DNA from: Hymenolepis diminuta
Lineage: Eukaryota; Platyhelminthes; Cestoda; Cyclophyllidea; Hymenolepididae
NCBI GenBank assembly: GCA_900708905.1
Contig: CAADRB010000012.1
Coordinates: forward strand, 541,235 to 605,234
DNA length: 64,000 nt
Direction: 5' to 3'
Part shown: one piece after another, positions 13,001-25,590 of the stretch
How positions within the stretch are numbered: position 1 is the first letter of the stretch
Layout: each line of letters opens with the position of its first letter
Program-made: the position numbers and the translations under genes
The notes under the pieces: generated by a model
Seen by the model: the letters and a program-made list of their open reading frames with translations, nothing else
Database searches by the model: none
Told to the model about the DNA's origin: nothing

Positions 13001-16000
13001 TTTCCTGTAGTTAGATGTAACCAAGTCAGAAATTGCCTTCTAAACACAATATATTTTTGAGGTATTCATTAAAATGGGCCGAATTTAGTTTGCTCCTAAG
13101 CTCCTAATTTCTTCAACATTATTCTCTTAGCACGGCTATCCTGCCCTTCTCTTTGAAAATAGTTTGCGTTGGATGTTATTCAACGGCAAGGATAGTAATT
13201 CCAAAAGATAACTTGGTTGAATTTTTGTGAATTCACGTGGAAATCATTTGGATTATATAATAATTAATTATATTTTCTTTTCCCATGTTTTACTTGAATT
13301 CAAAGCTAATCGAACCAGCACAAATAGGCTAGAGTGCAGATATGCTCCCATATATTTTTGGGATGGACAACTAGATACCGTATTTCAGCTTCCAGCTATC
13401 TTGCACAATATTCCCCTTAAATTTCTACCAGCCCTCATTAGTAGAGCAGAATACAGAAGGGATATTTGTTACAGACTTATTGACAAAAGTTTTTGAGGAG
13501 GGAAGACAAAGCATTATGGGAGTGATCTTGAGGACACGGCTGAAACGGAACACTTACTGGAGGCTTAAAGTTAAAATTAACGTCAAAATCTCAAGTGGAT
13601 CCTTCACCTTAAAAAGGGTCGCACGAAGGTCATATTTTAGGGCCTGATATAATTCTAAAATGTAAGTGAATGTAAAATTTTAAAGTGGATAAAAATCCCG
13701 TGTAAGAAAAAAATGATTAAATTTTATCGTTTTAAAGTATTTTATCAGTTAAATTTAACTGCAAAGGTCATCGCTCTAAGCAAATTTCACCATGAAAAAA
13801 AAAGGGAAATGATATTTTCTAGAACTAATCGCGCTATCGTCTCCGGTCAGAGCTCAAGATTTTGAATGTCATTCTACTATTTGTCCAAATCGTGGCCTTG
13901 ATGTATGAAATAAATGAATTCACTCAACAGAATAAACCTTGGTGAATTACAGGAATAGAAACTAGATCCGATAAAATTTCATTATTGAAAATTTGGAGAA
14001 TCATATATTGATCAAAAACTCTTGAAAAGAATAAGTAAATCACGGAATTGTCCAATATTAGAGTTACCAACACATCTCCGAATCATGACATGCGAATATT
14101 GAATTCAAGCACAATTTGTAAATACGTTCACATTCCTTACACTTATTTTTCACATTTGTTCTTTCTAAGAAAATATTTCACTTCTTCACGCTTTCCTGTC
14201 GCGAGGAAGACAAAATTGCTGTCAACATTGGTTGTGAATATTTTTTCCTGTGAGAAAGTCAACAATTTGTGCTTACGAAGCGTTATCAACGCCAATTCCA
14301 TAAATTCAGAGAAAAACAGCTTCATAGAGCTATAATGCAAAGTGATAACGTATGTACACTAGTTATCACAGTCTTGGCTTTGAAAAACAGGATTCCAAAG
14401 GAAACTGGCCTCTGGGTTATGAGAAGAACTACAGCACAAGATGTCCAAACCAATTCAGACAAATTTGTTATCATACGTTTGCTATTGATCGTTACAACTA
14501 GATACATGACTATTTTACCATCGATTGGGTCCTTTGAAATTTGAAGAAATTAAGCAATGAAATACTTCATTTGTTAAATTGCATCTCATCAGTCACTATT
14601 AAAAAGTGAAATGAAGCAATATAGTACTATCAGTCTGACAAGCCTATAGTGTATCTCAGTTTCCAGAATTTCAAATCTGAAATTCGAAATGTTTACAAAC
14701 CCATGTTTAAATAATCTATTTTACTGCGAGTCTTCATTTTTTCAATTCGGGTCCATCAAATTGTTCGTGAACCGAAAATCAAGCTACTGAAATTTAATAA
14801 ACCTAAACTAATCTTTATTTACAGAATATGAAAAGTAAATGGTAAATTGAAATATCTAGTAGCCCTCTATAGTCAAATGGAGTAATGCGGACAATATATT
14901 TGCAGAATAATGGTAAATACTCCATATGTAATGTTATTAACTGTAAGAAAGAAATGAGGTTGTTGTAAAATAAGCCTAATGCTTTGAAAACTGCCAAATT
15001 AGTGATTGGACTCACGAAACTTCGAGAATATGGTGGAAGTAATAAACGAAATTCCATCTCTAGACAGCGTTTGTCAATTTTTGGGAGAGACACTATTAGG
15101 TGCAAATTGCTGCTCTGTGAATATCGTTAGTGGCAACGTCTCATCTTCAAAACACATTTGCCTAATTTGAACACAGAAAAGGTCGTTTGCTTTTTGATAA
15201 CGCTAACTTGAATTGGGAAATTCCTTGCTGACAAAGAGAATGCGAAAAAGACCCTTCAAGATGATAACGAGCACTAATTGATTATTGGAAATTAGATTAA
15301 AATCGTGGGAGTTTGCAATAAATTTAGAAAGATATTATTTTCATCCCTCATATTCTTAACGCTTAGCTAGTTCCATGATAAACGTGGTAATTCGGGTTTG
15401 GAGGAAAGTGTTTGTAAAGTCAGATCCATTAACGTACACATTTCTACCCCAATTATCTTCGTTTATCACAATTTACGAATGATCGACTCAGACAAGAGCA
15501 GTAATTGATTATGCACAGCTGGGAGTGCTGACGTGTGTCTGGACGTGTTCGTGTACTTTTGAGTTCCCGCTGGCTCCTCCTTACTTAACTTCCTCTGCCC
15601 TCTTTTAATTGGCTAACACCATAGGCTTTCGGTACATATTAAGTCTTTGTATTAGAGATAAAACGTTTCAGTGATAATCGCCAAAGACAACAACGCGATT
15701 TACTTTCTTTGCGTTCCGAGTTGTTGCAGTTGTATAAAGAATACATAGTCCTAGGATTGTTTGCTTCCAGATGGAACCATTGATTGTGACCACCTTCCGG
15801 TTGTTATTTCTCAGTTAAAGCAAATAATTCCTTAATCAGTCCTAAGTACCTGTTTTGTACGGCCTCAGCGGCACCGTACTTAAATTGCACTCTTACAACC
15901 ATCTACCTATGTACCGGTGGATAAAACAGAAAAAACAGCTATTATAAGGTCTAAATAATATATGACAAATATGTAATGAAAGTAACACTAGATGTATATT

Positions 16001-19000
16001 GGTACTTATCCGGATCATTCATTTCCCTAAACAGATAATCTCAAAATTAATCTTGCGATCTATTTCAGTTATGCTTTAAAATAATATGAAGAAGGCCACA
16101 AGAAGGTAAGATTTAGACTGATTCTAAGATCAAAAGGGCTTTTGGTCAGAATTTAAGTAAAGTATTAGACGAAACAGTTCTTCCTCTACTGCTTATTTAC
16201 TCAAACTGATCGATAAACGATGGCATGAAGTCTTCTATTCTCGTAATCTAATGTACGGCTCTAATCCTGGTTATTTACTTAGCACAACGAAAATCTTTTT
16301 GTGGTAATATAGCGATCATCTAACTTTTGACTGCAGAAAAACGCTAAATGATTGAAAATAGAGAGAAGTATATAAAACAGGAGTGAAGGACATGTCTCTT
16401 CAACATTAATAGTGCTGCAAATAGCAAAGAAACTATAGAATATCATTAGGGTTGGTAGTAGAGTGGAATCATTAAAAAGGATTAGAATATAGAACATACT
16501 GACTGAAAGTTTGTCAATTCTGAGCGAGACCTAACTCGTTTCTTTTTTTCATTTTAGATTTAATCATCCCTTGTCAAGAAAGGCGAGAAATAATATGACG
16601 TAAATATTTAATCTGAGGGGGAACAAAGGAGACACCCGCATTGTAAATAGCATACTGTGCGCAAGATACAGGGAGGACGAGTACTCAAAAGAGCAGGAGA
16701 AGCTTAATAATGTGTGAGATAAACAGATGGAAAAATCAGTTTTCAAAAGACACGTTGTGTATTACTGTTCTCATTAAAAATTGAATGAAAACCAAGATAG
16801 GATATGATTTGCTAGCTTTGTCGCACTGTGTACAATATTTAACAAAGCATCTCAATTTAACATGAAAAACATTTCCTACCAAATATACGCGCTTTTACTC
16901 CTCCACAATATGGCAAGATACCGGGCAATTCTACATTCTAAAGTAAGTTCAACTTCATTAACATCTCTCATTCCCTATCTTAACCTTACCAAACTCATCC
17001 CTACATACCCCTTAAAAACACATACCTAAATGCCTTCTCAATGGACCTTTTATGGTATTAAGATCAATGAAATCTGCATTCCTAAGACAAGTTCAACGAA
17101 GCGGGTTCTAGATTTATGCTTTCAATCTTCTAAAATTAGCATCTTGAATTCTGCATTTAAAACGCAATCCTTTCTTTAAAAAATTATTAGGAAACCAAAT
17201 CAAGTAATTTTGGTACATTCGATCGGGGACACTATGAGTACACTAGGTGCACTCGATTATTGGACTTCTACTCTCAGACCTGGATACGAAAGATCACCAG
17301 CGAAGAACGCATCGATGCCAACATTGATCAACCAGTCTGTCTACTATTTACCCAGTATCCAATCCTCGATAATCTTCCTTTCTCTCCTTCTTGAGTAGTG
17401 TGTAGCATCATAAGGAAGATCGAATAAAATAACTACATATTAGCAAGCTAAAAATTGACCGAATCCCGGCATTTGTATTTCTTTAAAATGACACCCTTTC
17501 CATTGAGTGTTATTTTAGAAGTTGGACAAATAGAAAGTAAACATCCTTTTCCCTCTTTCATATATGAGAGGTAAATGTAAAAAAGGTGGGTTTTCTTTTG
17601 AATTTAGAATGATAAACGCAAGTACTTTATTTTAAGACAAAAATATGAAAAAATAATATTCAAATAGAAAATTTGACATCGATATTTTTTTAAATAATGA
17701 TAGTTAAAACAGGAATAGAAATATATCGAAAGTTAAAATTACAGGTTGCATTACAGCAAACAGTGAAAGTGGCAAAAGAGCAGATTTCATCCTTAAAGCA
17801 TTCATTATAGACTTAATCACAAACTCTCTCTCTCTCTTTTCTACTTTTATGAAACACAAAAGTTCGTTTGTCTTGTCAGGAAGTTTTAAGGGGTATTTTC
17901 TTAAATATTAGAAACATCGGACAATTTATTTTTGAAGAATTTTCCACATTTTTTATTTTATCTTCAATCGTAATAATGAATACTTTTGTGCATCAAAAGC
18001 TTAGCACAGACATTTGGTTGATATTTCGTCAAAATGTTCACGAAAAGCAGAATGAAACGTGAGGATAAGGAATGTTTCAAAGGGCAAAACATAAACAAAA
18101 ATATTATATATATACATATTCAGTGTTATTTATGTCATGCTATTTGGTATACATTACTTTCAGCCTCTTAGAGGCACAAATTGATAAAGCTTGAGTGCTT
18201 GGAAAATCTGTCAGTTGTGAAAAATTTTGTTAGTGAAAAGATTTTAACTCCTCTAAGGTATGAGATTTTAAAAGCACAACTAAGATAAATTCTAATTTCA
18301 TACATCACTTTCGAAACGCATTCACAATTAAAATTAACTACGATGTGCTGCAATGTCATTATGCTATCTCATCCATTGACGGACGATCAATGAAACTCAA
18401 TGAAAGAATGAATCCCTTCTATTTTTACCAAAGGCAGAAATGGTAAAAATCAGGAATAGGAAATTGGGTCCTCTTTTTTCCATGAGATCAAAAGGTTAAA
18501 AATACATTATACCCAAATAGATACTTTGACCTATGACTCCTATCATATATTTTTACTCATATAAAATTTCAGGTGGCATAATTGAAGCTTCTCATCGTGG
18601 GAGCTCTATGATGCTACTTTTTTGCGCAAGGTGGGTGTTGAAAATGCTTTCCTAAATGGTCTTGGGAGTAACTTGACGCATTTACCAGTAAGAAACTGAA
18701 TTGAATCTCGACATTAAGTAGATCACTATTCGATCTTCAAGGAACATATTAGAAATGCACAAAAAATCCCACAAATCCCAGAAGGCAGCTAAAATGCTAT
18801 TATATGTCTTAGCAGAACAGTTAAATAGTGAAAATTTCGAACCTAAAAGATTAACTTTCCTTATGCTCTTACCAAAATAAAAATCTTAGAAATGTCCAAA
18901 TAAGCCTCATTCAGGTAAATAGTTTATTGTGTACTAAATATTAGATAAAAAGAACGGAAATAGAACACAGTTAGAAGCTAAATAGTAATTCTAAAAGTTC

Positions 19001-22000
19001 ATGCATAAATATGCATTAAGGAAATATAACAAGTGTTCGAATTTTTTGACTGCGCACAAATAAAAAACGTTTACTAACAATATTTAAGTAGACACTCACG
19101 AGTTCTGGTAGGAGTATTATTCGAAAAACCTCCATCTGAATTTATTTTTGTTTCATTGCCAAAGGTGAAAACATGATCCTCCTTTATTGAAACAATTTCT
19201 TGAACGACCGTACTCAACCACTGACCCATATTGACTACTGTCAAGTGGCAGAGAATGAAACGAACGAAGAATATTTGAACATTGAATATTATCTGCAATA
19301 AATAATCAAATTTCAATAATAACTTTCTTATAAAATGGTGTGGCAATTCTGTCTGTGCTCACATGATTCACGAATTTGTTATCAATATTGATTTAATAAA
19401 ATGTAAGATTGTTCAACGTTTTTTTCTATCACAATGAGACTTACTTCAAAATAGCGAATAATTTAACACGTTAACGCTTTCTTTAATGACGAATTCGTTG
19501 GTTCCTTACGTTTTACTAGGCATAAATATAGCTTCAGTTATTCATTTCACTATAATCTCCGCAAGTGTTCACGAAAAAATAGCGGTCCAGGTTTATTTTG
19601 AAATATATACTGAAGCTTTGTACATAAGTAGAGCTTGAATAAATTTAGTCGCCAAACTGCTTTGGAAAACTATTGTTAGATAGGAATCACCAATTACTGA
19701 TAAATCACTATGATTCTTCACAAAGACTGCAAGTGGTCACTCCCAAATACTATAATTCTGGGAGTTGAATAGGAGACTAGGGTTTAAGTTGGTCCGAGAG
19801 AAGTTAAACTTGAAAGAATGAAAGAAAGTTATCTAAGGAATAGCGAAAGCACATAAGCAAGACGAATACCATTTGAAATACCTGCTTGAAGTCCTTCGTT
19901 CTCTTTATTAAAGGCACTATCACGTGACAGTTGAAATAGTAGAAGTTAACGCGCCTGCTCGCATTATCTGCATATCCATCAAAGATAAACGTGGAGCGAA
20001 TCCACTATTCTGGGGCAAATGATCAAGGCCACAACTCAAATCCTTTCATTTATTTTAATCTTTCCGGAATGCGTAAAACGGAAATTACGAACAACCCTCC
20101 AAAAGTAAACATTTCGCCGACCTTCCCGCTTCTGCGCAAGCAAGAGTGTCAGACAGTGAACTATAGCATAATGAATTATAATTATCTTATTAATTTAATT
20201 ATGTATGGTTTTCAACCATAAATTTTATTTTAAATCTATTAATTAGTTGTTCAGTTTAACTGTTTGAGATAAAAAATGAATCTTACTTGGTGAAATTTGA
20301 AGATAAAGTAAGTTTGCCAGAGAACGTAGGCAGAGTGGATAATATTGACCGGAACCCAAAGCACGCTGTGGCATCCAAAAGAATTATTGGTTTCATTAAG
20401 TTGGTCTGCTGCCCGTAGACCATCCATGATCATGACTCCAAATCCGAATACTGTTAAGGCAAATATGAAATAAAAAAGTGCTAGGAGAGACTTTGTTTTG
20501 CTCAGGTATCTGCATTTTCAACGCGTGAGTTTTCGTGACGTTTCCACGGTCATCATAAATACCCTGAGAAATTGTCTTCTACAAATATGATTTGAATTAA
20601 TGACGTTTCAAGAAATTTATGGAAATTATAAAATATAAGGACACAAACGGTATAATAATCTTTTCAGTTAAGAAAATATCATGTATTATAACGATTAGCA
20701 GAGACAGATAGAGAACCACTGATTGTATATCAATAAACCACTACATTCCAAAATGACTACCTCTAATGAGCTATTCTGATCATCCTTGGAATGCGGGCCT
20801 TTGTGTCCTTTTTTCAAGATTGATATCCTTCTGAGTACAATTATAATCACGTTTTTTGACAAGGCACGACTTTGCTGTCTGGTGACGTATTCTAATGTTG
20901 AACATTAAAAATACTGACAAATGAGCCTTCGACTATGAGGGGGATTGATTGAATACGTCATCTTCTGGATTACTAGTGATTACTTTATTTTGTGATTAGT
21001 GAAAAGTGCCTGCGAGATGGCAACGCAGTCTCGTCAAAACTACAGTCGCAGTGATAGCATCTATATTTTTACCGCCTCTAAAATAGCCAAGTAGATTGCA
21101 TCTCAAATTATATCGAATTCATATTAATAAAGTGCACGAAAGCTTGCATCTATTATCAAAATGGCGATACCTTCTGATAAAAACAATCCAGTTTTCAAGC
21201 ACCGCTATTAAGACGCAGAAGTCCAAATACGCAGGATCGTTGAAGGTATGGTTTATAAAATGTTCTAGAATACGTACGCAAGACAAAATCATTAACTAAG
21301 GATATACACACTTATAAGACTTCATGTGCATCATAGGACAGTGAAACCAACGGCTATACATAGATGGCGCAGTGGTCAAATCAAATTCCACGAGACCGAT
21401 AATTATTAATACATTTCGAGTGTTGTGGACGGCCAACCGTGCTAGTTTAGTTCTGGTCAACAAGAAGGATGAAAATGTCTTCTCCGTCAATGAGAATTCT
21501 TGTAAACACTTCCATTAATGAGATTGAGAAATACTAACGGTAGTGTGCCCGTACTGATATCAACGTGCTTGTTTGTTGGAGCTCACGGTATCGATGACCA
21601 ACAATGTTCAGCGAAGAGGATAGCAGAATGCTTGCGAGTATCTCACTAAAACAACTCCTTAATACTCTCTCCACCTAAAATTTTTTGCTAAATTGAAATA
21701 GGATCTTTTTATAAAAATCCCTCACTGAAGACTTACACTCATGTGGATAGGATAACTATCCAAATATGCCTCCAATTCTCCGAAATATATAATGTTACAT
21801 TCAAAGTGAATATGTGCATTATTAAACCACTAGACACCGTAATACTTTAAAGTCTAGACACGGACTCCACGATGACTCATAAAATTTAATTTAAAAAACA
21901 TTAGTCACTTGATCGTGGCTATTAATGGGTAGTCTGATTATTCAATTCCGTAAATTAACGGACCCATTTATCAGATAATAAAGTGGAAATTTCATGCCAG

Positions 22001-25000
22001 TGTCGGAGGTTGCACTATAAAATACTGGTTTAAAGTTATCACGCAATGATAATGCAGTAGCAGACAAAGTAATGCGTTTTCTGCAATGGACCCAATAGAA
22101 TTAAGCAAAAATTGAAAATGGCATATGATTAATTATTTCTTTGTTTAGAATTTGGAAAGAATCGAATATGACAGAAATTACACTCTGTAAGGTGGATCAG
22201 GAGAAACCTCTGATAATTTATTTTGGTATTTTTATAAGTAAGATTGAAAACTCGATTCTTAAACAGGACCATAAATGCAAGTTATCCATTTCGTTGGTCT
22301 TTCAGAAATCATTACGCATTCTCTAACATTACTGTTGGTTAAGAGTAATCGATGGCCTTGACTTAATTTTAGGATTATTAAAATATAATAATTACCACAT
22401 ATTATTTAAGATGATTATTTCTTAAATTACTAAATTAAATTCTTACTAACTTGTTTTTCTGCTTACTTTACTCGTACTTTATCGATTTCCCATAGCGGGA
22501 CCTTTTTGTCCATCTTATTGGCGACACATTAATCTCATTTTGTCTATGTGTAACTTCAACACTTTCTCATCTCCTCTTCCAAAACGTCTGTGTTGCAATA
22601 ACTCAATAGATTATCTGCGTTTTGTTTAGGTAAAATGCGGAAATAAGGCATGAGCTTGAGTCACTGTTCGCATGCATTGTCCGTTCTTCTCAACCTTTGT
22701 ATCCTCCTTGTTTTGGACTGCAGTATTCAGCATTGAGTCAGAATAACTAATAATAATCTTCAATATTTTCACTATCTACTAGAAATTTAGCAAAAAACGG
22801 ATTGCTTGATGTTTCCTACAAGGCTGCCAATAAATACAAGAGTCAATTCAAATAAAAGTTTTTAGATCATAAAGATACCTACCTACTGCGCCCAATCTAA
22901 GATACAGATTGCTTCCAATGGGGTGTTGAGCAAATGGCACGGATACTCGTTTTCGAAATTTTGGATCATCGCCAAACATATGACCAAGTGAACATAATCT
23001 TTTTTTTCTCCGGGGTTGTACATCAAATGCCTGAATAATCGAATCTGCTTCTTCAGATTCTGTAAAATTCTGTTTTAGGAAAAAGAAACGTTATTTTGGT
23101 AATTATTAGTGCTATATGATTAACATAAATTTACTTACATTTGCCTGAATATTTCTCGACGGTGGCTCTCTACTCGACCCTAATGAAAAGTTGTCCATTC
23201 CACTATGCGTCTCTTGATGACCTATGTATGGATATTTTAACGGGACGCCATATGCTTTGAAAATTTAGTCAGAATGGCCTACCGCAAGCACTTCATCTAT
23301 ATATACTTATTGCAATATATGTGTTCAATGAGTTTAGCATTTAACAATGTTTTATCAAATAAAGCTTAACGGTAAAATTGGGGACTGAAGCGAATTGTTA
23401 TTGTTGTCTGGTATACCCTTTACTCAAGAACAACTCATTACAGGCAATAGCAAATTTTTTGTCTTAACTCCCAAATGAACAGTTGAAAACTCAGACCCTT
23501 TGTGAGTCGCCTTTTTAGGTGACTGTATTGATCTGTGGTTGCACAAGTTTGTGTAATTCCACTCATTGGGGAATCGGACATGCTATCTGCCAGTCGATGA
23601 ATTACCGCTGTTTGAGTACATACGATCTGCATCTCGTTAATGAATCAGCACGAAGTTCTTTGTTTATTGCTGTACCTTATTGTAGTAACTACTAGTCAGT
23701 TGAAAATTCAGTTTTGAAGATAGGGGAACATAATTTTTCAAAGAATTCATTTTTCCGCATTTGGCATCTATTTCTAAAATGCCATATACAATACTATATC
23801 TTTCGTCAATTAATGAAAAATGTAGTTTGAAACATAGTCTGTTTTTCAGAACTGTGGGTCTTTTAATTAGTCTATTTGAGAAAAATTTTCAATTTAGCTT
23901 TTTACAGGGAGTTTTACTTCTCCTTAATTCTGAGGTTAGGGGCCAACCCTTAATTAAATTTTATTGAAAGGTGTCATTATAATGATAATTTATGATATAG
24001 CACCTCTGAGCGCCGAACTCTTTCATCGACGGTCAGCTTTGCTAGAGTACTCCCGAAAACACCACATCGCTTTAATCAAATTTCTGTTTAAATCCCATGA
24101 ATTTGCAATTATGTCCTTCTTTTTGCCAACATTTAATGCGTTATCTGTGATTTCGCATATTTAAATTCCGAATGGACATTAGCTTACTCGAGTTGACCAC
24201 CTCAGCTTGTTCAAATATATTCCTCTCTTCATTGCTTAGAGTATCATCATCGTCGTTACACCCATTTCGGGGTTCGGCATAAGTATTTTCATCAAAGGCT
24301 CCATCAAGATGATGCACCGCTTGCTCAGCATAGCGCGCCTGCTGACGAGAGTAATATGCTAGTAGAGTTTGAAGATAAATCAATGAAAATATTGACAGAG
24401 TGAACTGAATAACTTGAAATATCTGAAATTTAACAATTATTAAGATTTCAGATACAAAATAAACAGATTGTATGGCGTATGTAAACAAAATCATAGTTTA
24501 AAGTGATATAAAATGTAACAGTAAAATTTCCAATTAATCCTTCAGACATTCTCATTTGCCATTCGGTTTTTCAGCAAAGGTTGCCAAGAATCATGGCTTC
24601 TATCTGACATTTCACCTCCGTCGTACATATTCTGCCTGATATTAGACGAAACAAAACGTGAGTTGCCTATTTAAACGTATTTCCGACCATCAATAAATTG
24701 CTTTTATTTGGCAATTACGAAATAGAAGCGTTCCCCAACGACTTTTTAACCAATGCCATAATAAATTAATTTAAATATGAAGGCAAATATAAAGAATATG
24801 TTTGCAAAATCAATACATCAGGCTTTTATAATTTAAGAAATGTCCGATATTATAATCAGACCATGTTACAAATTACATCGTCTCAAATATGAATATCAAA
24901 CAGCTTCGAATCAAAATAAACTTAGTTTTGCTACAGTCTTTTTATTCATTCTGATCAAATTACCAATTTTACACCCCAAATGACATTGTGAAAATCTAGA

Positions 25001-25590
25001 CTCTTCAATTATACAAACAAGAAATCGCCAAGTGATCGGTTGAAGGTTCAAGTTGCCAATCGTTGGATATTTAAAGGACAATCATTAGTAGCGAGTAAAA
25101 TTATAAATGAGCGTCCGTTAACACAACAATGGGGACATACTTCAAAGTATAATTGGTGCTCTACATGAACTGGTTTTCCAAATGCGTTTATAATGGGCAA
25201 AGCAAAGCACAGTACACCTTCCAAAACACCGAAAAGCAATAACAATGAAGACATAACAGAACTCCTATGTAATCAAGCACAATATAAGGCAAAGCACAAA
25301 CTCGAATTTACCTCTTATCATTGGCTTCAAATACGGCACTTTTTTTCCGGATTGTGTGTGAAATATGAGTCATTTATTATCAACTCAAGTGGTATTTTGA
25401 ATTAAGGCGTATTAGGACATAATGAACGACTTTGGCTCAAACAGCTGCAAATGTGCAAACAGGCCTGAACGGGATAGACGGGCTGCAAGGCGTGTAAATC
25501 CACTCATGAATTTCCAAATGCACTTTTAAACTCACCTGAGAAAACATCCAGAAGCGTGTTTCTCTTCCACCTTTGCATTCAACGTACTTT
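9788..25590 (-). CDS. otopetrin-family proton channel, gene A (ten exons)
   Basis: Otopetrins are 12-helix proton-selective channels of the plasma membrane; vertebrate OTOP1 is the sour-taste channel. Joined coding exons, 5' to 3' on the minus strand: 25590-25536, 25264-25141, 24422-24188, 23221-23139, 23069-22883, 20450-20287, 19292-19100, 12758-12521, 11589-11193, 10087-9788. All splice phases agree and the joined frame is open for about 657 residues to a stop at 9788. Predicted helices: TM1 in exon 2, TM2 in exon 3, TM3-4 in exons 5-6, TM5 in exon 7, TM6 in exon 8, TM7-10 in exon 9 and the 9/10 junction, TM11-12 in exon 10. Family signatures are AHKGLF before TM7, KPGR before TM11 and FRFHSSICL in TM12. 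A long acidic loop separates TM2 and TM3. The start codon and part of the cytosolic N-terminus were not found. Gene B is its tandem paralogue. Confidence 0.88.
10088..11192. other. intron 9 of otopetrin A
   Basis: 1105 bp, GT-AG on the minus strand. No element recognised inside. Confidence 0.8.
11193..11589 (-). CDS. otopetrin A, exon 9 (TM7-TM10)
   Basis: 397 nt. It completes the split codon from exon 8 and ends in phase 0 (ATTCAG/GTTGGT). It encodes CQRAHKGLFFGLLLV, the helix ending LFYTYLQ, LTDITLLVIG, and GTLFYDMFLLIPA, followed by the start of TM10. Gene B exon 9 is 400 nt with the same phases. The open frame continuing 5' of 11589 toward 11684 is intron read-through. Confidence 0.93.
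12521..12758 (-). CDS. otopetrin A, exon 8 (TM6)
   Basis: 238 nt; acceptor CCTTCAG/CTC and donor TTG/GTAATT. It encodes QVSHFAHYLIPCGVEYSLIA, including the conserved Glu-Tyr of TM6, then an arginine-rich loop. Gene B exon 8 shares the TM6 block almost residue for residue but has a shorter, unrelated loop. Two open frames on the plus strand here are shadows. Confidence 0.88.
12759..19099. other. intron 7 of otopetrin A, 6.3 kb
   Basis: The longest intron in the window; the equivalent intron of gene B is 71 bp. It is AT-rich with only chance-length frames on both strands. A GC-richer patch at about 15480-15740 has CCAAT-like motifs but no boundaries I could define. No coding exon was found inside. 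Confidence 0.75.
19100..19292 (-). CDS. otopetrin A, exon 7 (TM5)
   Basis: 193 nt; acceptor TTGCAG/ATA in phase 0, donor CTC/GTGAGT in phase 1. It encodes the TM5 signature RFILCHLTVVNMGQWLSTVV followed by QE, then a polar extracellular loop with NNT and NET glycosylation-type sequons. It matches gene B exon 7 and the orphan exon at 50744-50831. Confidence 0.9.
20287..20450 (-). CDS. otopetrin A, exon 6 (TM3-TM4)
   Basis: 164 nt, exactly the length of gene B exon 6. It encodes VFGFGVMIMDGLRAADQ (TM3), a loop with NNSFGCHS, and IIHSAYVLWQTYFIFKFHQ (TM4). It completes the split Val codon from exon 5 and ends in phase 0 at CACCAA/GTAAGA. Confidence 0.92.
20451..22882. other. intron 5 of otopetrin A
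   Basis: 2432 bp, AT-rich. I saw no exon or repeat inside. Confidence 0.75.
22883..23069 (-). CDS. otopetrin A, exon 5 (TM2-TM3 loop and start of TM3)
   Basis: 187 nt; acceptor AAACAG/AAT in phase 0, donor GTAG/GTAGGT in phase 1. It encodes an acidic stretch (NFTESEEADS), a basic patch (QPRRKKR), GHMFGDDPKFRKRVS, and the entry to TM3 (SNLYLRLGAV). Gene B exon 5 shares the last part (NLYLRLGAV) and an IFGD motif. Confidence 0.85.
23139..23221 (-). CDS. otopetrin A, exon 4 (cytosolic loop)
   Basis: 83 nt, separated from exon 5 by only 69 bp. It starts with two bases completing a Ser codon and ends in phase 0 (GCAAAT/GTAAGT). It encodes a polar segment rich in Ser, Arg and Pro (GSSREPPSRNIQ). 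No sequence similarity to gene B exon 4 (131 nt), but position and both phases are the same. Support is the perfect phase fit. Confidence 0.7.
24188..24422 (-). CDS. otopetrin A, exon 3 (TM2 and acidic loop)
   Basis: 235 nt; acceptor TTTCAG/ATA in phase 0, donor TCGA/GTAAGC in phase 1. It encodes the TM2 helix (IYLQTLLAYYSRQQ at its end), then a strongly acidic loop (NGCNDDDDTLSNEERN). TM2 aligns with gene B exon 3 (AYLQALMSYYERQ); the loops do not. The open frame extends 5' beyond the acceptor as intron read-through. Confidence 0.88.
25141..25264 (-). CDS. otopetrin A, exon 2 (TM1)
   Basis: 124 nt, the same length and phases as gene B exon 2. It encodes SSLLLLFGVLEGVLCFALPI (TM1), then INAFGKP and HQLYFE. 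Donor TTTGAA/GTATGT, acceptor TACATAG/GAG. An in-frame ATG occurs just before TM1, but the matching gene B exon has none, so I place the start upstream. Confidence 0.88.
25536..25590 (-). CDS. otopetrin A, putative exon 1 of the model (cytosolic N-terminus)
   Basis: 55 nt between an acceptor (TTGTATAG/AAA) and a donor (CTCAG/GTGAGT). The two bases left over at its 3' end fit the one-base start of exon 2, giving LNAKVEEKHASGCFLR before TM1. Evidence is splice signals and phase only; it has no visible similarity to the gene B counterpart, and the leading phases differ. Confidence 0.45.
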
